Origin: Mantamonas sphyraenae
Taxonomy: Eukaryota > CRuMs > Mantamonadidae
Direction: 5' to 3'
Length of the DNA stretch: 64,000 nt
Assembly: GCA_026936335.1 (NCBI GenBank)
Contig: JAPMXV010000005.1
Coordinates: 62,001-126,000, forward strand
This document shows positions 22,274-33,661 of this stretch, in pieces. The translations under genes were made by a program, and so were the position numbers. Below the pieces are notes generated by a model. It was not told where the DNA came from. It saw only the letters and a list, made by a program, of their open reading frames with translations, and did not search any database. The first letter of the stretch is position 1, and each line of letters starts with the position of its first letter.

Positions 22274-23689
22274 ATGCGCTCAGCCTCCCTCTTCTCCCTC
22301 CTTTTCTTCCTCTTCATCGCCTGGTTCTACTATCGCCAGGTTGTGCACCGCACTGTGCTGCCTCCCATCGTCTGCACCTTGGCCAACGTCCAGCACGACC
22401 ACGCGGCGATCTGGCTCCACGCAAACTCCGACCTCTCCCTGCACGCACGCATCCAAGGTCCACTCCTCAACCACACCCTCCGCCACTCCGTCCTTGCTTC
22501 GACACCATCCACCTTGTCCATACCCTCTCTGCGGCCAAACACAACCTACACCCTCCACATTGCCGCCGACTCTGCACAGCCACCCCTCTACTGCCCTCCC
22601 ATTCACATCCACACCCGTCCACCACCCAACCACCCGTCCCGCGTCCAGCTCCTCTTTGCCTCCTGCGTCATGCCTCTGCCCTGGCCCATGGATGCGCTCC
22701 CAGCCTTTCGCACATGGACACGCTTTGCACAGGAGACCCGTGTTGACGCCTCTCTCGGCCTCATCACAGGAGACAACGTCTATGTCGATCTCCCTAACCA
22801 TCTCCCGCCATCCGAGGCCTATCTCAGGCTGTACGATCACCCGGACTGGCGAACCGCTGCTCAACAACTCCCCCTCGCCCACCAGTACGACGACCACGAA
22901 CTCGCAAACAACTACGATCGTGGCACAGGCACCCAACTATGGAACTCTCACATGAGCGCCTACGACGCCTTTCTGGGCGCTCGCAACCCACCATCGGTGC
23001 GCAAGGGCACTCGGTATTTCAACACCACCCTCGGTGCGGTCGCTCTCTTTGTGCTCGACACGCGCCAGTTTCGCGACTCCAACCATGCAGAAAACACAGA
23101 AGCCAAACAGATGCTTGGCGCACAGCAGTTGGACGACCTCAAGGCTTGGCTGAAAGACACGGATGCGTTTCCCCTGCGCATGGTTGTCTCCTCCGTTGCA
23201 TTGACCCACAACGTCGGTGACATCGGCGATGGTTGGTGGATGTTTCCTCATCAGCGCCAGGACCTTCTTCGCCTCCTCAATGCCCATCAGACCATGGACG
23301 CACGCATCGTCCTGCTCTCCGGTGACATGCATTGGAGCGGCGTGTTCTCCCTCAATCACGGCCACTACGACCCACCCCTGCTTGAATTCAGCGTCTCACC
23401 CCTCGCTGCACCTCTGCCTCTGTCCTCATGGCACACCGTCACAAACTCCACCGTCAACCCGGCCAAACAGATCGGCCCCTTCGCCGACGCAACTCTGTTC
23501 TCCGACGACGCCGGAATGTTTTCTGGCCGCTGGCTCGTCGACACAGCCTCCCCACATGCCACAGCCACCTTTCAGTTGTACAAATATGGGCTCAACTCCC
23601 TTCACAGCCCGGCCCTCGTCCATTCGCACCTCCTTCCACTCCGCCAACCAAACCAATCGCCTGAGGCTGGACGGGAGATCGATGAGTGA
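22274..23689 (+). CDS. PhoD-like metallophosphatase, signal-anchored
   Basis: This intronless gene encodes 471 aa. The N-terminus MRSASLFSLLFFLFIAWFYY is a signal peptide or signal anchor. A short beta-sandwich-like region is followed by the PhoD core: FASCV, GDNVYVD (metal Asp/Asn), HQYDDHELANNYDRG (the PhoD DDHE signature) and LSGDMHWSG (C-terminal metal His). Expected activity is phosphomonoesterase or phosphodiesterase at the cell surface or in the secretory path. It lies 44 bp downstream of guanine deaminase on the same strand. Its stop codon overlaps the first possible ATG of the next gene (ATGAGTGA, 23682-23689). Confidence 0.87.
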   Translation: MRSASLFSLLFFLFIAWFYYRQVVHRTVLPPIVCTLANVQHDHAAIWLHANSDLSLHARIQGPLLNHTLRHSVLASTPSTLSIPSLRPNTTYTLHIAADSAQPPLYCPPIHIHTRPPPNHPSRVQLLFASCVMPLPWPMDALPAFRTWTRFAQETRVDASLGLITGDNVYVDLPNHLPPSEAYLRLYDHPDWRTAAQQLPLAHQYDDHELANNYDRGTGTQLWNSHMSAYDAFLGARNPPSVRKGTRYFNTTLGAVALFVLDTRQFRDSNHAENTEAKQMLGAQQLDDLKAWLKDTDAFPLRMVVSSVALTHNVGDIGDGWWMFPHQRQDLLRLLNAHQTMDARIVLLSGDMHWSGVFSLNHGHYDPPLLEFSVSPLAAPLPLSSWHTVTNSTVNPAKQIGPFADATLFSDDAGMFSGRWLVDTASPHATATFQLYKYGLNSLHSPALVHSHLLPLRQPNQSPEAGREIDE

Positions 23690-26600
23690 CGGAGAATCAA
23701 AGCGGTTGTCCGATCGCATGTGCAAGTATTTTTGCACCGTCGGTGTTTCACACGACATCAAACCCGAATCCCGTGTCCAACAAGGTCCGTGTCCCTTTGC
23801 CCCCGCGTCTCTCAATCTCTCCACTCGCTTCATCTCCACCCCTGCACGCACACAAACACGCTCGTCGTGCATAGCCATCGCCATCTCTGCATTTATGTCC
23901 ATTTGACGCTCCAATGCCTGTCTGGCGTGTGCGTCACCTTCCTCCTCGCCTCGCTGTGCGCCCTCGGCCACCTTCCCTCCCGCGCACGATTCTTCCTTCA
24001 TCTCAGCCCGGCCTCTCAGCCCGGCCTGCCTTGTCTTCCCTCTCACACAGCCCATCCTCCTCACACTGCCACTGTGCCACACTGCAACGACCCCACACAG
24101 AATCTGTACAATCCCATCCGCTTCAGGTTGTCTTCTCCTCGCGCATTTTGACGCAGTACCCACCCAACCAAAAGAAGGACCCCATCCCTCCGCAGCTGTC
24201 CACCTTTTGCTTCCCCAAGGGTATCCGCCTGTCCACAACTGCCCATGAGCCGACGCTCACCAACCTCGTCCTCACCGACGTCGCCGGAGACAAGTTCTAC
24301 GGTGCCGCCCTTACGCTGTGGGAACCCTTGGACGACGAGCAGTACGAAGCTGTGTTTGAACTGGACGAGCCCGAGATACGCTCAGCCAGCATGGACGTGC
24401 GACGCACCTCCATGGACGGTTCTTCCCTCTCTGCAGACACCAGCAGTGCCCTTTCCACACGAGCCAGCGTCAGCGTCGACGTCTCCTCCACCGCACCGCT
24501 CGCTGTCCTTGTCGAAGAGTCCCCTCGTGCACCCACCACCCAGCATCCCCTCGAAGGCATCCGCAAAGTCACTCCCAGCAAACCTCGACGCTCCGCCCCT
24601 CCAGCCCCTCCCAGCGACGACCAACACGACCCGTCCCTGCCTGTCGACGAGGAAGAGCGCCATAGACGTCGCCTTCTCCACGTGGCTGACGACAGCCCAA
24701 TTGCCTTCCGTTCCCGCTCCAAGTCATATCTCAAGCAGCAGGACGAGTTGCGCGCTGCCGCCGCCGCACAGGAGGAAAGCAGCCAGCCCGACGATTCGTT
24801 CACGCTCGGTGACGACAGCAGCGCAGACGACACAGCTGCCACCACCTCCACTTCTGTCGCCTCTACTGCCTCCCCTTTGCCCTCTGTGGACGATGCAACT
24901 GCCGCAGGCGGCTCTTCCACGCCTTCGTCACCTGCCGACGACGCTCCACGACAACGCCGCACACACACTCGCTCTCGCTCGGAACTGAGTGGACGCGCAG
25001 CACGCCGTGCACGCAGCACAGTGGACATGTCACGCCACAGGAGCAGTGGCCTTTTGCAACCCGAGGACAATGGAAGCGAGCCCGGCGACGATGACGCAAT
25101 CGACAACATCGGCTACGCCGGCGACGAGGAGGGCGCGGATGCACCCGCTTCCCCAGAGGGCACACGCGACATTGCCAGTGCGGACAATATCGAAATCAGA
25201 TTGGAGGAAGCCACTCCAGGGAAGGACACTGCGGCGGCGACGCACTCTGACGACAGCAAGCGCACAGGTGCATCATCGCCCTCTGCTTCGCCACGCGCAT
25301 CACACGAGTCACAACGCAAGCTCGAGCCAATTGCCACGGGCAAGGGTGTCTTGCAACAGCGTTCGCGAAGGCGGTACAAATACCCTGTGCTGTATGCACC
25401 CAAGTGTCTATGCCTGCTCTCCCACCACCCGTCGTACTCGGCCTTCAACGAGTGCCTCCGCAGACTCTACCTGGACATGCAGGAGGCCGAAGAGGACGCT
25501 CGCCGAGGCAGCGTCAACATGACTGTTGCCCTCGACAACCTCATTGCCTATCGCAAGCAGATGACTCTGGCTCGCTTTGTGCACTATCTCGTCCATGTTG
25601 TTCCTGCCGCTCCGTTTGACGGCAACGAACTCGTGCGCTTCAGCATCGGTGCCGACCGACCACCCATCACCCTGTACAATCCCCCTCCCACGGCCTATCC
25701 GCACCTCGACTTTTCCTTGCGCACCTTGTTCAAGTGCATCACCGTGCCCAATGTCATCACCCTCGTCACCTGTATGCTCACCGAGCGCAAGATCGTCCTC
25801 CACTCTCGCAAGCAGAGCCTTCTCACACGCATTGCTGAAAGCCTCCGCTTCCTCCTCTACCCGTTCAAGTGGTCCCAAGTGTATGTCCCTGTTCTCAGCT
25901 ACCAGCTGCTCGACTTTCTCGAAGCCCCAACCCCGTACATCATGGGCATCGACACAGCACACCTCGACGCCATCGCCTACCTCCCGTCCGTCGTCATCTG
26001 CGACCTCGACAACAACACCGTGGACATCCGCACAGCCAGCGACCAGGACGGCCTCGGAGGCGACACTCCGTACTGTCCCATTCCGGAACCAGAAGCAAGC
26101 TCTCTCCAGCAGGGTCTCCTGGAGTTGCTCCAGCCGGAACTCCAGTTTGCCGATCTCGCCTTTGCGCCAAAGGCTGCCAGCCGCTCCCACTTTGCCGTCG
26201 TGGACGACAGCATGGAGTCGCGTGTCGAGTTCAACCTCGCTGTCCAGGACCTGTTTGTGAGGTGCTACTCCTCCCTGCTGGTCAACTACCGCAAGTACAT
26301 CATCTACCTGCGCATCAACCCCAATTTCCCACGCAGGCGCACAGCCCTCTTCAACAAGACCACCTTTCTCAAATCTCTGGGCGACCGTGACCTAGGCTTT
26401 GTCACAGACTTCCTCGAGACCCAGGCATTCCTTTCCTTCATCGAGGAACACCGTTCGCCGCTCATCAACCCTTTCGATTATTACGTGCTCGCTCGCATCA
26501 TGGAGCAGCCCCTGCCCGAAACCAAGCCCCACTTTCACACACGCACCCAGGACCATATCGTCGCCGTGGCAGACGTGGCCAACCACTCGCACGGCCAACG

Positions 26601-29106
26601 CACACGTGACGAGCTGGACGCCCTCGTTGCAAAGGTCAACACACGGCACACAGGCACTGGGGGCAACAACACAAGCGGCCCTTCCAACCAGACTGGCTCG
26701 TCTAGCGGCCCTGCAGGCAGCCTTGCAGCAAGCGCCAGTGACGATGAGTCGTCCCTTGCCGACGACCAATCCAAGCGCCTGTCCACCTCCAGCTCTGTGT
26801 CCCAAGCTTCCTCCGTGTCCCAGAGTGCCCTTACGGCGGCTTTCAACAGCAACAGCGCCCTGTTTCACGAGTCACTGCGCTTCCCAGACGTGGATCCCAA
26901 GCTGGTCGAGGACATGGAGTGGCCCGACGCGCTGCACCACTTTGAGGACGACTTTGTGCCCGAGGCCAATCACATGCCCTTCCCGTCTCGGTACATGCCG
27001 CCCAAGTTCCAGAACGACGAGGACACGGACGACATCGAGGCCGACCTGAACATGATTGACGCCGCAGAGATGCTGGCTCGCTGTTTGGACCGCATTTTCG
27101 GCGGTTTCGGCGTGGACCAGATTACAAACACGGAGATTGTGGAAATCTGCGATCTGTTCAACCTCTCTTCGGGCCGCATGCACTTTGGGCGCATTTTGAC
27201 GCAGCAAAAGTCCAAGGAGGTGACGTCGCTGTCCACGGCAGCGTTCCGCATCCTTGCGCGCTTTGTCAATGCCATGCTGCAGCAGTGCAACGAACACCGT
27301 GACTACTACAGCGCAAACGTCATTGTGGGTCTTTTGTCCACGTTTCACCACTACGAGAATGGTGTGCCGCGCTTCCTACTGTCGCAGGTGAAGGATATCG
27401 ACCTGTTCCGCAACACCGAGTTCTGGGACTATGTGTTCAGTGACAACGTGGCAGGAAAGCTGCAGGAAAACACCGTGGATTCGCAAGAGGCCAAGGAGGA
27501 AATCATCTTCAACGAAATGGGCAGCTTTGCGTACTCCATGCTGAGCTTGGGCGTGACGCTGGAAACAGCCAAGGAGTTTATGAACAAGTGCTGCGACAAC
27601 TATGCGCTGGACGACGAGCGACGCGAGCTGATCATCCAGCTGGTGACAAACATGAGCCATGCCATCATGCTGAGTGAAAGCATGGAGGGAGGAAGCGGCG
27701 GCAGCGGAGGCGAGGATATCGGCGGCGCTCTGGGAGGCGGACAGGGGGCGCAGGGAGACAGTGACGCGGCCGGCAGACAAGGAAATGGCACGGGAGGTGC
27801 TGGAACGGCAGCGGGGTCCTCTGGTGGATCGTCGTCGTCTTCGTCGTCCTCGTCCTCGAACGCATCTACTGGAGGCAAGAGGTCTGGAGGCGAAAAGAGC
27901 CAGGAGGAGGGCGAAGAAAGCGAGTCAAGGTTCAAGTTTGCATTCCATTGGGGCCGCACAAAGGTGGAAAAGGGAAAGAGCAAGGAAGAGGAGCAGACTG
28001 CGGGCGGCGTGGTGTCGACCCAAGACGGACAATTTGAAGTGCACGCGCTCGAGTCGCACGGAGAAGGGATCACGCGCATTGAGATACGCAACGAGGTGTT
28101 TGTGTCGTCGTCGATGGACAGCACGATCAAGGTGTGGGATCTGAAGGAGGCGCGCAAGGTGCGGTCGCTTCGCCAGCACAAGGCTGGGGTCACAGACTTT
28201 CGCTTTCTGACAAACCGTGGGGACACGCTGCTGAGTTGTTCGCGTGACAAAACCTTGAAGCTGTGGGATATCAACAAGAAGAAGCCGCTGCGCACGCTGA
28301 GTGGGCACAAGGGTGGGGTGGAGTGCATTGCGCTGTCGCTGGACGACGTCAACGTGGCGAGCGGGAGTGCGGATAAGACGATGCGGCTGTGGGATGTGAC
28401 GCAAGGAAAGAACGTGGTGACGTGTGTGGGCCACACAGACGTGGTGTCCTGCATCCAGATGGAGGAGGAGAAGCGGAAGCAGGTGTTGACAGGTTCGTAC
28501 GACGGCGTGATTCGTGTGTGGGACATGCGCAGCGGACAATGTGTGCAGAGTGTGGAGGAACACAAGGGTCAGGTGGCGTGCATGGCCATGGACCAAGACC
28601 AGGTTGTGTTCTCAGGCGACTCGTTGGGCGTGGTGCTTGTACACGAGCCACGCATGAACTACGAAGTGGTGCACCGGCTGGAAGGGCACGAAGGAGCTGT
28701 GACCACGCTATTGCCGATTATGTTTGACAGCAAACTGGTGAGTGCAAGTGCAGGCAAACACAACAACCTGATCCAGTGGGATTTGGTTGCAGACAATCCG
28801 CAGAGCGACAACGTCGTGTACTACGAGGGTCACAGTGGCAGCGTGAACTGTGTGGTGTCATCTGGGCCCGACCTGCTTATCAGCGGCTCGTCAGACTCGA
28901 CACTGCGTTTGTGGGACCGGTCCACTGGAGATGCGGGCGGCATGTACGACAGCCTGGGCGAGAGTGTGGCGTGTCTTGCAGCGTCGATGGTACGCGGCAA
29001 GATTGTCAGCGGCGGCGGCGATCGGGGCAAGCTGAAACTATGGCAGATGTCCAAGCTGCGCATGGGTGGCGGCAAGGAGAAGAAGAAGACGGAGGAGAAG
29101 AGCTGA
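23682..29106 (+). CDS. DENN-domain and WD40-repeat protein (SCD1-like architecture)
   Basis: Exons 23682-23784 and 24101-29106 (intron 316 nt, phase 1) give 1702 aa. uDENN begins CKYFCTVGVS and continues FCFPKG and VLTDVAGDKFYGAALTLWEP (aa about 13-100). An inserted Ser/Asp/Glu-rich linker of about 330 aa follows. cDENN (nt 25370-26150) has LPSVVICDLDNN and dDENN lies at nt 26215-26520. A helical middle region covers nt 26880-27660, then a low-complexity Gly/Ser stretch, then about seven WD40 repeats (nt 28030-29060; SSSMDSTIKVWDL, SGSADKTMRLWDV). DENN proteins are Rab GEFs; DENN plus C-terminal WD40 is the layout of plant SCD1. The start may instead be the Met at 23718, which would avoid overlapping the PhoD-like stop. 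Confidence 0.85.
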
Positions 29107-29145
29107 GATGGATGGAATGCAATGTTCATGTTTGTGAATGGCAGA

Positions 29146-29146
<1 letters not shown>

Positions 29147-29180
<34 letters not shown>
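29147..29180. repeat. TG dinucleotide microsatellite, (TG)17
   Basis: A perfect TG run of 34 nt sits in the 86 bp between the convergent stop codons of the DENN-WD40 and TOCA-type genes, so it is probably transcribed in the 3' UTR of one or both. Confidence 0.9.
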
Positions 29181-29181
<1 letters not shown>

Positions 29182-29192
29182 ATGTGATGCGA

Positions 29193-31449
29193 TCAGATGC
29201 GCTGCACGTAGTTTGCGGGCACATAGCCTGTACTGGCGCCGTCTTGGCGGACAATGGTGGCCCATCCGTTGCCGTCGTCTTCAGAGACGAGATCGAAAAC
29301 GTCACCCTCGTTCATGGACACCTCTGCGGGGTCCTGGGCTTCGTAGGCGTAGAGCGCCTGGACACGAGGCACATCTGCGGCTGCGGGTGCCTCGTCGTAC
29401 GGCTGTTCCGCAGTCTGGTCGTACTGCTGGTCGTAAGCGCCCTGATCATAGCCTGTGTCGAAGGAGCCTGGCTCGTAATAGTTGCCCTGGGCATCGACGT
29501 AGCCTCCCTGCTCGTCGTAGTAGCCTCCCTGCTCGTCATACTGCGGTTCCCAGCCGGGGGAAGCGGCAGCGCTGCTACTGCTGCTTCCGGGTTCTGGCTC
29601 AGGCTCAGGCTCGGGAGGCATTTCGCCACCGAGAGCCATGAGCAGCTCGATGGCTGCGTTGAGGTCAGCCTCCATGCCAGAGATCTTGACGTTGATGTCG
29701 GCAATCTCCTTGTTGACCTTGTCGGCCTCCTCCGGGTTGTTGGCGTACATTTGGAGGAGGGACTCCATGCCCGAAATGGTCTTTTGCTCGGCAGCGATGG
29801 CTTTGCGCTTCTTGATGATCTTGTTCTGGCAGCGCTCGATTTTGACGTCGTTGGGCAGCTCGTCCTCGGTGATGACGATGCCGGCCGAGGTGGAGTGTCC
29901 CGTGCCCAGCTTCACCCCGGTCAGGTTTGCAGACAGGAGCACACTCTTGCGATGGTCGGGATAGGACTTTTTGATGACAGACTGGCCGTCTTCGTTGCCG
30001 TGCTGGACAAAGAGGATTTCACCCGGCGGAGTGCTGTCTGTGCGGTTCTCCTGCACAAACTGCAGCAAGTCGGCGCTGACATCGATTGCCTCGGTGTTGG
30101 CCTCCATGGCCGCTGTGCTCTCGGTGTAGGTGGGACCGAGCTGAGAGGTGATTTGCACAAACGTACGACTGAAGGCCTGCAACGTGCGAATGCGTGACGC
30201 CTCAAACTCTTCAAACTGTTTGAGCAGGTGTGGAAGGTCGTTGGTAAAGAACTGCAGCTGCTGTTCGTTGATGAGGACCACGCTGTCGCGGTACTCGGCC
30301 TCGGCTTGTTCCTTTGCCTGCTGCGCCTTTTCTGCATGCTGCTGGGACTATTGGCAAGGGAGGGGCAGGCACAGCGGGTTAGTACATGCATGAAGGAAGT
30401 GCAAGTGACGTGTAACTTTGCGTTTCGGGCGTGTGAAGCTCGCGGGGAAGCGGAGTGTGCCTTTCCATCAGAAACGTACCCTGCGCAGCTTGTCCTCTTT
30501 GGTCTTTGTGCTGGAGCGGTCGCGCTCGTAGGCATGGTCGGCTGCATCGGAAGCCTGTGCAAGGGACTCGTAGTGTTTGCGGACCTGTGGGTGGGCGGAG
30601 GGCAGTGTGAGGACCATTGACAGCGAGAGCAAGGCGCGGGCCGGGAGAAAGGAGGATTTGCCGAGGGGCAGCTGTGGAGACAAGGCGCAACAGGGGAGTG
30701 AGACACACCGGCGTACCTTTTCGTGTTGCTGCAGATCGGCTTCGTACTGTTTGCCTGCCTTGATGCCGTCAGCAACCATGTTCTTGCGCTCGTTCTCCTT
30801 GATTTTGACAAACTCGGTGATGGGACGCACGACGTCGCTGAGAACGAGGTCGGCGTGCGTGCTGTGTGCATCACTGATGATGTCGAGCTGGTCCACAATG
30901 GTGTCCCAGGCAGTGCGCATGGTGCTACACAGCGGCGGGCAAGTGCAGGATGACATGCTGGTGTGAGCGGGTGTGGGAAGGCAGCGAACACGACCGAGAG
31001 GGACGCACAGAAAAGCCACCGGCTGCACGAGGGCCGCTGGACCACGACAGCGCCTGTTTGGGCTCGTGTGCGCACATGCACCGCCTCTACTCACCCTGTT
31101 TCGTTCTCCATGATGATCTTGGAGGAGAAGCGGCCCTTGGAAGCAGCATCCTTGGCCACTTTCTTCAGCGCCTTGCCATACTCGGATTCGATCTCGCTTA
31201 CCTTCTTGAAGAAGGCGGCCACGTCCTTGAAGTTGTTCAGACCCTTGTCCGTGTGATCGCAGAGCATAGGAAAGCCATCCTGTGAGGTGTGCATGGGCGT
31301 GGGCACAGCAACGAGGGCGGGGGGTACCGGGGCGGCACAGGTGTCAGCGACGTTTTCGGCTGTGCAGGCCGGCATGCAGCGGCCACCGGGGCAGACAGGA
31401 CGATGTCGAGTATGTGTGAACCTACCCAAAACTCCGAGGCAAAGTTCAT
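29193..31449 (-). CDS. TOCA/CIP4-type protein: F-BAR, HR1 and SH3 domains
   Basis: Minus-strand exons 31426-31449, 31095-31279, 30717-30924, 30480-30584 and 29193-30347 join in phase to 558 aa. The first exon is 24 nt and, joined to the next, reads MNFASEFWDGFPMLCDHTDK, the F-BAR/FCH start. The F-BAR coiled coil covers about aa 1-270. An HR1/REM coiled coil (aa about 337-413; KIERCQNKIIKKRKAI) is the Cdc42/Rho-binding element of TOCA proteins. A Gln/Tyr/Gly-rich linker leads to a C-terminal SH3 (aa about 499-558; ALYAYEAQDPAEVSMNEGD, ATGYVPANYV-like end). The expected role is coupling membrane curvature to WASP/Arp2/3 actin assembly downstream of Cdc42. The domain order matches CIP4/FBP17/TOCA-1. 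Confidence 0.92.
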
Positions 31450-31519
31450 TTTTTTCGTACGAGGAGGTTGCGCTTGAGAGTTGTCGAATTGTGGTGCACA
31501 CCGCCGCGGCGCCGGGCGA

Positions 31520-33591
31520 TCACTTCTTCTTGGACTTGCCCTTCTTGGTTGACTTGGACTTGGAGGAAGAGGAGGCCTTGGTGCTGCTCTTTCCTTTGGT
31601 CTTGCCCTTGCCTTTGGTGGCCTTGCTCTTGCCCTTTCCCTTTACCTTCTTTCCCTTCTTCTTCAGCTTCTCGCCCGCCTTCAATAATCCAGCCAGATGC
31701 TTCATGTGCTCCACACGCTGCCTGGCCTGGTGGCCACGCACCACCGCTTGCACCCTCGTCGCCGCCTCGTCGTACTTCTTGCGCTCTTTGAACTTGGGGT
31801 TCACCGGATCGTCCGGCACAGCCGTACCCTCTGCGATCAGGTCCACCACCTTGTTTGCCCTCCACTTGGCTTCGATGCGTTCTCCGTTTGCGTCTGTATG
31901 GTGGTGAGGAGGTGTGATTTTTGGGTGTCAGTGAGGGGGATTCGCTTCGCCCTGTGGTGTGTCTCGTCTCCCTTCCAAGCTCTCTCCGCCTCCGTCCGTC
32001 TTTGTCTCGTCGCCCTCCTCCTCCTCCTCTTTCTTCTCCTCCTCCCTGTTGCCCCGTGACGAGGTCTCTTTCCTCTGACAACTCACAAAAGTAGCAGCCC
32101 CAGCCGGTGCGTTCTCCGTGCTCCCACTCGCCGATGTACAAATCGCCCTTCCACTGCCCTGAGCCGTACAGTTGCTTGCCTTCGCCGTGGCGTTCGTCTT
32201 CAAACCAGTCGCCGTCGTACTGGTTGCCCTGGTCGTCCACAAAGGTGCCCTTGCCGTGGCGTTTGCCCATGTTCCATTCGCCGTCATACACGGCACCTGT
32301 GGCCCACACCAGCTTCCCCTTGTTGTTGGGGATCCCTCGTGCCACTTCTCCCTCATATCGATCGCCGTTGGGCCACGTCTTGACGCCCTCACCCGTTGCG
32401 CGGCCCTCCTGAAACTCGCCCACGTACAGCGTGCCATCAGCACTGTGTGTGGCGCAGTGGTCACATGCGAGCGTAGTCACACATCCAATCAGCCCCGTTG
32501 TGTGCATGTGAGTGTGTATGTGTGGTGTGCGTGTGTGTATGCGTGTGAGTGTGCGTGTGTGTGAGCGTGTGTGTGTCGACGTGTGTCAGCGTCAAATGCC
32601 AACCAGCGGGTTCCTGCCTCCCACTCCTCCAACATACGACTGGTAGGCACCCTGACCGTGACGCAGTCCATCGACGTATTCGCCCTCGTACTTGTCGCCG
32701 TTGGCGAACCGTTCCTGGCCGTGTCCCCATTGTTTGTTGTCTCGCCAGGCACTGTGAGCCGGGAATGGGAAAACGGTTGTTAGACACCGCGTCGGATGCA
32801 GGGCGGTAAGGAAGGGCAATCGGGCACATGGCCAAGCACATGGCCAGGCACAGATGGCTTGTGTGTGCCTGGCCATGTTGCAACACGCTCGCATGACCTT
32901 GGGTGGGAGCTTGCAAAGGGCAAATGTCTGCCTGCGACGCAACGGCCACCTGCGGTGTGCGTCTTTGCCTCCACAGGCTCCCTCGAGGCAATGCAACGCC
33001 CGATGGGCTGCACAAATGCAACATCGCACATGCAGTTGTGTTTTGCGTGTGTGGAAATCCTCCTACGAGACGTACCCTTTGTACACAGCGTCCTCGGAGT
33101 ACTTGTACGTGCCCTGGCCGTGGCGTTTCCCTTGCACAAAGTCGCCCTCGTACACTTGGCCCGAATTGAAGGTGAACACGCCATAGCCGTGGCGCTTTCC
33201 CTCGACTGGATTCGGTAACACCGGCGTGGATGCGGCCAAACGGGTGTCAGCGGCGCCAAACAAGCAGGGCGGAAGAAACGCACAAACACAAACGAGAGAA
33301 ATGGGCGTTGACGAGTGGTCCTCGTCACGGCGCAGCCGCTGTCCCACGAGAGATGGGGCGTGTGGAAACACATGGACGGCGGGGCACACAGCACATGGTG
33401 GGGGGCAGAGGGGAACGGGCTTGCCTGGGCATGCACACGCGTGTCCACGTACCAATCATGCCCTCGTAAACGCCGTGGGCATCCTTCAGCGAGCCCTTGT
33501 ACGCTTTGGACATGTCCACCTCGGCCATCTTGCCCACCAAAATGTCATCCAGAGTGCTACTGGACGACGAAGACGACGAAGAAGAAGTCAT
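31520..33591 (-). CDS. MORN-repeat protein with IQ motif and lysine-rich tail
   Basis: Minus-strand exons 33453-33591, 33076-33205, 32641-32751, 32087-32442 and 31520-31893 join in phase to 369 aa. Nine or so MORN repeats are visible (KAYKGSLKDAHGVYEG, GQVYEGDFVQGKRHGQGTYK, GDKYEGEYVDGLRHGQGAY, NQYDGDWFEDERHGEG). An IQ-like helix (RVQAVVRGHQARQRV) and a tail of KGKGK-type lysine clusters follow. MORN proteins sit at membranes, cytoskeleton or flagella (RSPH1 type), so a flagellar or cortical role is possible but unproven. The donor of exon 3 (GTCGTA) is weak but is the only one restoring the MORN register. The start may be the Met at 33538 instead, because the ATG at 33591 overlaps the earliest ATG of the M28 gene. 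Intron 2 (32752-33075) contains a hairpin. Confidence 0.82.
32838..32878. repeat. Inverted repeat (15-bp stem, 11-nt loop) within an intron
   Basis: Arms at 32838-32852 (ACATGGCCAGGCACA) and 32864-32878 are perfect reverse complements. A partial direct copy of the left arm lies just upstream, beginning near 32825. It sits in intron 2 of the MORN gene. Confidence 0.75.
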
Positions 33592-33661
33592 GGCCGACAT
33601 GGTGGGTTCCTGTGGTTTTGGATTCGTTGCTGGCGGCGGTGCAGACACAGAAAGCCCAGCC

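Noticed and set aside
20709-22274. 521-codon minus-strand frame opposite guanine deaminase
   Set aside because: It is antisense of intact amidohydrolase motifs; the Val/Glu/Gly-rich composition is typical of a shadow frame.
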